64,000 bases of DNA. Origin: Pelagimonas sp017744045 (GTDB taxonomy: Bacteria > Pseudomonadota > Alphaproteobacteria > Rhodobacterales > Rhodobacteraceae). The DNA lies in assembly GCF_017744045.1 (NCBI RefSeq), contig NZ_JAGHRD010000014.1; one strand, given 5' to 3'. The position numbers and the translations under genes were made by a program. Positions 58,634 to 64,000 of this stretch are shown in pieces. Positions within the stretch are counted from its first letter, which is position 1. The number at the start of each line of letters is the position of its first letter. The notes under the pieces were generated by a model, which was given only the letters and a program-made list of their open reading frames with translations, had not been told where the DNA came from and searched no databases.

Positions 58634-59974
58634 ATGAGTTCCAAACAATTCGAGGAAGGCATCGTTGCCGGGCGTCTCGACGCGTCTGCGTTGGACGCCA
58701 ATTTCTCGGATCTGCATCCCGCCTATGACGAGCACGAAGCTCTGGTGGCTGCAGATCGCTGCTATTTCTGCCACGACGCGCCGTGCCAGACAGCCTGTCC
58801 AACCAGCATCGATATTCCACTCTTTATTCGCCAGATCGCCACAGGCACGCCCGAAGCGGCAGCGCACACCATTCTCGAACAGAATATCCTGGGCGGCATG
58901 TGCGCCCGTGTTTGCCCGACCGAGACCTTGTGTGAAGAGGTCTGCGTGCGAGAGGTCGCCGAGGGTAAGCCGGTTGAAATTGGCCGGTTGCAGCGTTTTG
59001 CAACCGATACCTTGATGGCCAAAGCGGCTCAGCCGTTTGATCGCGCGGATGCGACCGGCAAAAAGGTCGCCGTGGTCGGGGCAGGGCCTGCGGGCCTGGC
59101 CTGCGCGCATCGTCTCGCCATGCATGGTCATGATGTGGTGATCTTTGAGGCGCGGAGCAAAAGCGGCGGCCTGAACGAATTCGGCATCGCCGCCTATAAA
59201 TCCACCAATGATTTTGCTCAGGCCGAGGTCGATTGGCTGCTTGGCATCGGAGGGATCGAGATCCGCATCGGCATGGCGCTGGGTGATCAGATCACGCTCG
59301 ACAGCCTGCAATCTGATTTCGACGCGGTCTTCCTTGGCATGGGGCTGGGGGCGGTGAATGCCCTGCGCCTTGAGGGCGAAGACAAAGCGGGCGTCAGCCC
59401 CGCCACCGATTTTATCTCGGATTTGCGTCAGGTCTCGGATCTGGGTTCACAACCCATCGGGCGCGACGTCGTTGTTATTGGCGGCGGTATGACCGCCATT
59501 GATGCCGGGGCGCAGGCCCGCCTGCTTGGCGCGCAGAACGTCACCATCGTCTACCGCCGCGGCCAAGAGGCGATGGCCGCCTCAGAATTTGAACAGGATC
59601 TTGCTGCTCAAAAGGGCGTGCGCATTATCCACAATGCCGCCCCCATCGGGATCGAGGGCAATGGCAGCCTGACCGGGGTGCGCTTTGCCTATACGGAAAC
59701 CAAAGACGGCAAGCTGGTCACCCGCGATGATGGCTTTACCTTGCCTGCCGACCAGCTCTTTACCGCGATTGGCCAAAGCTTGACCGGCGCGCCCGAGGCG
59801 TTGACCATCGAAGGTGGCAAAATCAAGGTGACCGAGGCCGGAGCGACCTCTGTCGCGGGCGTTTGGGCCGGTGGCGACTGTGCCTCTGGCGGCGATGATC
59901 TGACCGTAACAGCCGTGGCCGAGGGCCGCGATGCTGCTGAAAACATCCACGCAACCCTGATGGGAGACGCATGA
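58634..59974 (+). CDS. preT: Dihydropyrimidine dehydrogenase subunit PreT
   Basis: 446 residues; ATG 58634 follows AGGGG. It is a GltD-like flavoprotein. N-terminal cysteines ligate Fe-S (Cys43, 46, 51, 55, and NILGGMCARVCPTETLCEEVC). The FAD loop is VAVVGAGPAGLACAHRL and the NAD(P)H loop VVVIGGGMTAIDAG, with GVWAGGDCASGGDDLT near the end. With PreA it reduces uracil or thymine, the first step of reductive pyrimidine breakdown. It overlaps preA. Confidence 0.94.
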   Translation: MSSKQFEEGIVAGRLDASALDANFSDLHPAYDEHEALVAADRCYFCHDAPCQTACPTSIDIPLFIRQIATGTPEAAAHTILEQNILGGMCARVCPTETLCEEVCVREVAEGKPVEIGRLQRFATDTLMAKAAQPFDRADATGKKVAVVGAGPAGLACAHRLAMHGHDVVIFEARSKSGGLNEFGIAAYKSTNDFAQAEVDWLLGIGGIEIRIGMALGDQITLDSLQSDFDAVFLGMGLGAVNALRLEGEDKAGVSPATDFISDLRQVSDLGSQPIGRDVVVIGGGMTAIDAGAQARLLGAQNVTIVYRRGQEAMAASEFEQDLAAQKGVRIIHNAAPIGIEGNGSLTGVRFAYTETKDGKLVTRDDGFTLPADQLFTAIGQSLTGAPEALTIEGGKIKVTEAGATSVAGVWAGGDCASGGDDLTVTAVAEGRDAAENIHATLMGDA

Positions 59975-61278
59975 TGGCTGACCTGACAACAGACTTCCTG
60001 GGCATCAAAAGCCCCAACCCGTTCTGGCTTGCCTCGGCTCCGCCCACCGATAAGGAATACAATGTTCGCCGCGCCTTCGAGGCCGGTTGGGGCGGCGTGG
60101 TCTGGAAAACGCTGGGGGCCGAAGGCCCGCCGGTCGTCAACGTCAACGGCCCACGTTATGGCGCAATCCATGGCGCGGATCGCCGTCTGCTGGGGCTCAA
60201 CAATATCGAGCTGATCACCGACCGCCCGCTTGAGGTGAACCTCGAAGAGATGACGCGCGTAAAAAAGGATTACCCGGATCGCGCGCTGATCGCCTCGATC
60301 ATGGTGCCCTGTGATGAGGCCTCATGGAAAGCCATCCTCCCCCGGGTGGCCGAGACCGGCTGCGATGGGATCGAGCTGAATTTCGGCTGCCCGCACGGGA
60401 TGGCAGAACGGGGAATGGGATCGGCTGTAGGGCAGGTTCCCGAATATATTCAGATGGTGACCGAGTGGTGTAAAAAGTACTACGACAAGCCGGTGATCGT
60501 GAAACTGACCCCGAATATCACCGATATCCGTAATCCCGCCCGCGCCGCCAAGGCGGGGGGCGCTGATGCGGTCAGCCTGATCAATACGATCAACTCGATC
60601 ACCTCGGTGAACCTCGACAGAATGGCCCCGGAGCCGATGATTGACGGCAAAGGCACCCATGGCGGCTATTGCGGCCCGGCGGTGAAACCGATTGCCATGA
60701 ACATGGTGGCCGAGATTGCCCGTGATCCACAAACCCATGGGTTGCCGATTTCGGGCATTGGCGGCATCACCACCTGGCGCGACGCGGCTGAATTCATGGC
60801 GCTGGGCGCGGGCAATGTTCAGGTCTGCACCGCGGCGATGACCTATGGGTTCAAGGTCGTGCAGGAAATGATCTCGGGCCTGAGCCAATGGATGGATGAA
60901 CAGGGCTATACCAGCACTGCCGATTTCATCGGCATGGCGGTGCCGAATGTCACCGATTGGCAATATCTGAACCTGAACCACGTCACCAAGGCGCGGATCG
61001 ATCAGGATGCCTGTATCAAATGCGGCCGCTGCTATGCCGCCTGCGAAGACACCTCGCATCAGGCGATTTCCATGTCCGAAGATCGCGTGTTTGACGTCAA
61101 GGATGAGGAATGCGTCGCCTGTAACCTCTGTGTCAATGTCTGCCCTGTCGAGGGCTGCATTACGATGGAGACCCTGGCCCCCGGCGCGATGGATGAGCGC
61201 ACAGGTCAGCCGGTTTCCGAGGATTACGGCAATTGGACAACCCATCCAAACAATCCCTCTGCAACAGCAGCAGAGTAA
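59971..61278 (+). CDS. preA: Dihydropyrimidine dehydrogenase subunit PreA
   Basis: 435 residues, starting at ATGATG that overlaps the preT stop. The FMN-binding dihydroorotate dehydrogenase-like barrel has NPFWLASAPPTDKEYNVRRAF, ELNFGCPHGMAERGMGSAVGQ (active-site Cys) and SGIGGITTWRDAAEF. At the C-terminus are two 4Fe-4S motifs (CIKCGRCYAAC and CVACNLCVNVCPVEGC). It reduces the pyrimidine ring using electrons from PreT. A terminator follows. Confidence 0.96.
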   Translation: MMADLTTDFLGIKSPNPFWLASAPPTDKEYNVRRAFEAGWGGVVWKTLGAEGPPVVNVNGPRYGAIHGADRRLLGLNNIELITDRPLEVNLEEMTRVKKDYPDRALIASIMVPCDEASWKAILPRVAETGCDGIELNFGCPHGMAERGMGSAVGQVPEYIQMVTEWCKKYYDKPVIVKLTPNITDIRNPARAAKAGGADAVSLINTINSITSVNLDRMAPEPMIDGKGTHGGYCGPAVKPIAMNMVAEIARDPQTHGLPISGIGGITTWRDAAEFMALGAGNVQVCTAAMTYGFKVVQEMISGLSQWMDEQGYTSTADFIGMAVPNVTDWQYLNLNHVTKARIDQDACIKCGRCYAACEDTSHQAISMSEDRVFDVKDEECVACNLCVNVCPVEGCITMETLAPGAMDERTGQPVSEDYGNWTTHPNNPSATAAE

Positions 61279-61282
61279 AGCC

Positions 61283-61312
61283 AAAGACCCGGCCACCGTG
61301 CCGGGTCTTTTT
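61283..61312 (+). terminator. Intrinsic terminator after preA
   Basis: AAAGACCCGG (61283-61292) pairs with CCGGGTCTTT (61301-61310), 10 bp and an 8-base loop, then TT. Confidence 0.9.
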
Positions 61313-61374
61313 ACACCTTCATTGTGGTCAAGAATGATCCATGATAAAAATTGTCCACGAATCAGGAGGTGATC

Positions 61375-61866
61375 ATGAAACTAGGTGACGGCGTCGAAGC
61401 GGCCATCCATTGCGTAACTGCGCTAGCGACCCTTGACGAGGGAAGGGTGCTGCCCGCCGCCGCCATGGCCGAATTTCATGGCCTTTCCACAAGCTATCTG
61501 TTGAAACATCTCAAAGCCCTGACCAAGGCCAGGATCCTCGCTTCGGTCCCGGGGCCAACAGGGGGCTACATGCTTGCCAAAGCACCAGAAGATTTGACGC
61601 TGCTGGATGTTGTCCTCGCGGTCGAAGGGCCCGAACCTGCATTCCGCTGTAAGGAAATTCGCCGCAAAGGGCCTAACCCCTTGCCTGACGATGCTTTTCC
61701 CAAACCCTGTGGGATCAACGCGGCCATGCTCAAGGCCGAACAGGCCTATCGTAAGGCTTTGCGTGAAACGTTGATTTCCGACCTGATCCACAATCACAAC
61801 CAAACGTCAGACCCGCGCGTTCATGCCCGCGGCTGTGCGTTTGTCCAACAGCATATCAGACCGTAA
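61375..61866 (+). CDS. Rrf2-family transcriptional regulator
   Basis: 163 residues; ATG 61375 follows AGGAGG. An N-terminal winged helix has LPAAAMAEFHGLSTSYLLKHLKALTKARILASVPGPTGGYMLA, the Rrf2 signature. Two cysteines (FRCKEIRRKG and KPCGINAAM), 40 residues on, and a third near the end could bind Fe-S or sense redox, but the spacing differs from IscR. It is 25 bases upstream of the CMD gene and probably controls it. Confidence 0.9.
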   Translation: MKLGDGVEAAIHCVTALATLDEGRVLPAAAMAEFHGLSTSYLLKHLKALTKARILASVPGPTGGYMLAKAPEDLTLLDVVLAVEGPEPAFRCKEIRRKGPNPLPDDAFPKPCGINAAMLKAEQAYRKALRETLISDLIHNHNQTSDPRVHARGCAFVQQHIRP

Positions 61867-61891
61867 CCCTCAAAAAAAACAGGAGATGATC

Positions 61892-62350
61892 ATGGAACCT
61901 CGGATGAATTACTGGGGGGCCGCGCCCTCGCTCATGCAAGCGCATCTGGCCCTTAACACCGCAATCGAAGAAAGCGGGCTGGAAAAGAGCGTGATGCATC
62001 TGGTGAAACTGCGCGCCTCGCAGCTGAATGGCTGCGCCTTTTGTGTCGACATGCACACCCGCGAAGCCCGCAAAGATGGCGATAGCGAACAGCGGCTTTA
62101 CCTGACCTCGGCCTGGGATGACAGTTTCCTGTTTACCGCCCGCGAACGCGCCGCCCTGGCTTGGACCGAAAGCCTGACCCGTTTGGGGGATAACCGCCCA
62201 ACCGATGCGCTTTTCGCTGCGACCAAAGAGCATTTTGACGAGGCCGAGATCGTAAAGCTCACCGCGCTAATCGGCATGATCAACACCTGGAACCGGCTCT
62301 CAATTGCCTTCCGTGCGGTGCACGAAGCCCCCGCCGAAGCCGCTGCCTGA
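61892..62350 (+). CDS. Carboxymuconolactone decarboxylase (AhpD-like) family protein
   Basis: 152 residues from ATG 61892 (AGGAG 7 bases upstream; an earlier ATG at 61886 is too close). The CxxC-x3-H motif of the AhpD-like peroxidase group is present as NGCAFCVDMHTREARKDG, with WNRLSIAFRAVHE at the end. It acts in peroxide or alkyl-hydroperoxide defence. The Rrf2 gene just upstream fits redox control. Confidence 0.92.
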   Translation: MEPRMNYWGAAPSLMQAHLALNTAIEESGLEKSVMHLVKLRASQLNGCAFCVDMHTREARKDGDSEQRLYLTSAWDDSFLFTARERAALAWTESLTRLGDNRPTDALFAATKEHFDEAEIVKLTALIGMINTWNRLSIAFRAVHEAPAEAAA

Positions 62351-62356
62351 TCCAGG

Positions 62357-62423
62357 TTTCTCTGGGCCAAAAATATCCTGGGGTGAATTGAAGCCTTTGG
62401 CTTCAAGAGGGGCGAGCCCCTTC
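62357..62423 (+). repeat. Roseobacter-type intergenic repeat, copy B
   Basis: Head TTTCTCTGGGCCAAAAATAT then CCTGGGG, hairpin 1 TTGAAGCC/GGCTTCAA (62388-62395/62399-62406), and hairpin 2 GGGGC/GCCCC (62409-62413/62416-62420). It lies right after the CMD gene. Compared with copy A, the hairpin-1 arms differ but remain complementary, as expected if structure is selected. Confidence 0.7.
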
Positions 62424-62429
62424 ACCCCG

Positions 62430-63044
62430 TCACGGAGTCAACATCCGCCGAAACAGGGTCTCGACAAAATCCGGCGCAGTCTTGAACGGGTCATTCCCGT
62501 CGAGAACTGCGCGTACTTGAACATCGAAATCCGCGTAATGCTGCGTGACGGCCCAGATCGAAAAGATCAGGTGATGCGGGTCAGATTTTGCGATCTTCCC
62601 CGCCTTCATCCAGCCTTTGATTAAACGGGCCTTCTCATCCACCAGATCGCGCAGTGAGCCGGAAATCACATCGTTGATATGCGGGGCGTTCTGGATCATC
62701 TCGGTCGCAAATAACCGGCTTTGGCGCGGCATGTCGCGGCTCATGTCCAATTTGCGCCGCACATAGGTCAGCAGCTCTTCTACCGGATCGTCACTGTCTG
62801 ACAACTCGATCAGTGGTGCGATCCAGATGTCCAACAGGCTTTCCAACAACTCGGTATAGATGGCTTCTTTGCCCTGAAAATAGTAAATCACATTGGGTTT
62901 CGACAGGCCCGCCCGCGCTGCAATCTGGTCCAACGTCGCCCCGCGCAGGCCATTTTCCGAAAACACATCTAATGCCGCTTCAAAGATCGCTTCGCGCTTT
63001 TCGCGCTGAATGCGGGTGGTGCCAGTGGGGCGGGGTTTGTTCAT
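62430..63044 (-). CDS. TetR-family regulator, RutR-like (second of a tandem pair)
   Basis: 204 residues. The N-terminal helix-turn-helix has LDVFSENGLRGATLDQIAARAGLSKPNVIYYF. The C-terminal ligand domain contains WIAPLIELSDSDDPVEELLTYVRRKLDMSRDMPRQSRLFATEM and WAVTQHYADFDVQVRAVL, as in RutR regulators that bind pyrimidines. It overlaps the first TetR gene by 4 bases. Confidence 0.9.
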   Translation of the reverse strand: MNKPRPTGTTRIQREKREAIFEAALDVFSENGLRGATLDQIAARAGLSKPNVIYYFQGKEAIYTELLESLLDIWIAPLIELSDSDDPVEELLTYVRRKLDMSRDMPRQSRLFATEMIQNAPHINDVISGSLRDLVDEKARLIKGWMKAGKIAKSDPHHLIFSIWAVTQHYADFDVQVRAVLDGNDPFKTAPDFVETLFRRMLTP

Positions 63045-63688
63045 GGTCTGCCTTCGTTGCCCGTGTCTTTCACGCCCAAACCGCGCAGGATAATCTCGCG
63101 CACACTTGTCTTGGCGTTTTGCCAGTCTGCGTCATTCAGAGGTTCTCCGCCATTCAAAGTTGCGATCTGGTGTTGAAAATCTGCGTAGTGCTGCGTGGTT
63201 GCCCAGATCATGTAAAGCAGATGGCGCGGGTCAACCGGCTCCATCTGGCCCTGATCGATCCAGCGCTGGATCACTTTCATGCGACCCTCGGTCCAACTGA
63301 CCAGAACCTCTTCGAGATAGTCCTGAATAACCGGGGCGCCATGCATCACCTCAGAGGCCCAAACCTTTGACCCCATCGGGTGCTTGCGCGAGATTTCCAT
63401 CTTGGCGTCGATATAGCCGCCGATGCCCTCGGCAGGGCCGGACGATTCGTCAAAAGCCTGGGCCGCCTGCAACCAAATGTCGAAAATATTCGATACGACC
63501 TGTCGATACAGGTCCTCTTTGGTCTGAAAATAATAATGGATATTTGCCTTGGGCAATCCGGAAACATCGGCGATCAATTGCATGGTCGCGCCACCGAACC
63601 CCGCTTCAGCAAAGACTTTTTCCGCTGCCAAAAGGATTTGCTTTTCCTTTTCCTGGCGCCTGTTTTTTGAGCCGCTTGTGGCTGGCAT
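63041..63688 (-). CDS. TetR-family regulator, RutR-like (first of a tandem pair)
   Basis: 215 residues; ATG 63688 chosen because a farther start at 63727 lies inside an operator palindrome. The N-terminal motif is AEKVFAEAGFGGATMQLIADVSGLPKANIHYYF. The ligand domain has WASEVMHGAPVIQDYLEEVLVSW and WATTQHYADFQHQIATL, parallel to its neighbour. Both are RutR-like paralogues. It probably represses itself and the pyrimidine genes. Confidence 0.9.
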   Translation of the reverse strand: MPATSGSKNRRQEKEKQILLAAEKVFAEAGFGGATMQLIADVSGLPKANIHYYFQTKEDLYRQVVSNIFDIWLQAAQAFDESSGPAEGIGGYIDAKMEISRKHPMGSKVWASEVMHGAPVIQDYLEEVLVSWTEGRMKVIQRWIDQGQMEPVDPRHLLYMIWATTQHYADFQHQIATLNGGEPLNDADWQNAKTSVREIILRGLGVKDTGNEGRP

Positions 63689-63719
63689 GAGGGCGTTACA
63701 TCCTTGTTTCAGAAAATTC

Positions 63720-63735
63720 TTGACCAAATGGTCAA
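63720..63735. promoter_or_regulatory. RutR-type operator 1
   Basis: TTGACCAAATGGTCAA is a full match to TTGACCANNTGGTCAA, the RutR box of Escherichia coli. It is in the gap between the divergent TetR genes and the M20 amidohydrolase. Confidence 0.85.
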
Positions 63736-63748
63736 GTGCCGCTGATAG

Positions 63749-63764
63749 TTGACCATATGGTCAG
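63749..63764. promoter_or_regulatory. RutR-type operator 2
   Basis: TTGACCATATGGTCAG, 15 of 16 positions of the RutR box, centred 29 bases from operator 1. Such spacing places the two sites on nearly the same face of the helix, compatible with cooperative dimers. Confidence 0.85.
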
Positions 63765-63845
63765 GGTTCGGCCCATGCAAGCTTTGGAGCAGCTTTCAGG
63801 TGCCCACCCAGATAACAAGACCGAGACACAGCAAGGGGACACGCC

Positions 63846-64000
63846 ATGTCAAACATCTCCAATACGCGCATTGATGCAGATCGTCTTTGGGACAGCCTGA
63901 TGGAGATGGCCAAGATCGGTCCGGGCATTGCCGGCGGCAATAACCGCCAGACGCTGACCGACGAAGATGGCGAAGGGCGCGCCCTGTTCCAAAACTGGTG
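63846..64000 (+). CDS. M20-family amidohydrolase (beta-ureidopropionase / N-carbamoyl amino acid hydrolase), partial
   Basis: 51 residues in the window, running off the right edge. The N-terminus (RIDADRLWDSLMEMAKIGPGIAGGNNRQTLTDEDGEGRALF) matches the Zn-dependent AmaB/HyuC-type hydrolases that finish pyrimidine breakdown by removing a carbamoyl group. It is divergent from the TetR pair and sits behind two RutR-type operators, which supports the assignment. The catalytic metal ligands lie beyond the window. Confidence 0.8.
   Translation, partial: MSNISNTRIDADRLWDSLMEMAKIGPGIAGGNNRQTLTDEDGEGRALFQNW

Noticed and set aside
1..64000. CRISPR arrays, rRNA genes, phage structural genes
   Set aside because: No regularly spaced direct repeats, no rRNA signature sequences and no capsid, portal or tail genes were seen.

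Overview
The window reads as a marine alphaproteobacterium of the Rhodobacteraceae, most likely the Roseobacter group. The clues are the tRNA-Phe sequence, a compact che operon with cheD/cheB/cheR arranged as in that family, a DmdC-type acyl-CoA dehydrogenase, a SelD fused to an FAD domain next to tRNA 2-selenouridine synthase, and short family-specific repeats downstream of genes. This is an assignment by gene content, not by a database search.

Left end, 1-9.2 kb: an accessory island that ends at the 3' end of a tRNA-Phe gene (9151-9225, minus strand). It opens with the tail of an IS transposase whose end abuts an apparently 5'-truncated unknown gene. Two small AlpA-like DNA-binding proteins, a primase-like protein and a RepA-like AAA ATPase follow, which is the replication module of a satellite or integrative element. 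After a small membrane protein, a GIY-YIG protein and a 65-aa protein comes the cargo: a three-gene ABC three-component (ABC-3C) conflict system (nuclease-like effector, middle component, DUF3732 ATPase). Its ATPase gene is broken in two by one extra base in a run of seven A.

Core genome, 9.3-31 kb: mnmH and a selD fusion converge (tRNA selenation). A tightly overlapping minus-strand chemotaxis operon follows (STAS-cheY-cheA-cheW-cheR-cheY-unknown-cheB-cheD); its CheB has lost the receiver phosphorylation site. Next come two minus-strand acyl-CoA catabolic units. One is GST-fadA-NTF2-cupin-NTF2-fadB. The other is merR-acyl-CoA dehydrogenase-two small proteins-acyl-CoA dehydrogenase, with repeated TTGACGT half-sites in the merR promoter. 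A second merR diverges from two thioesterase genes across a clear palindrome.

31-54 kb is mostly housekeeping: two MATE exporters, trpB and trpA (15 kb apart), pth, rplY, ychF, PhoX phosphatase, a beta-lactamase-fold hydrolase, a lactate dehydrogenase and PPK2. Two items stand out. A cobalamin riboswitch precedes a Zn/Mn-type ABC transporter (ATPase, permease, binding protein), which makes cobalt a likely substrate. A hybrid histidine-kinase-like protein has lost the phospho-accepting His and the N-box Asn.

54-64 kb holds a SLAC1/TDT transporter, a GntR regulator, glycerate 2-kinase, methylglyoxal synthase, and a pyrimidine-degradation locus. That locus contains preT-preA, an Rrf2 regulator, a CMD-family protein, two tandem TetR regulators, and the start of an M20 amidohydrolase that runs off the window. 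Palindromes matching the RutR operator TTGACCANNTGGTCAA lie upstream of both preT and the TetR pair, tying the locus into one regulon.
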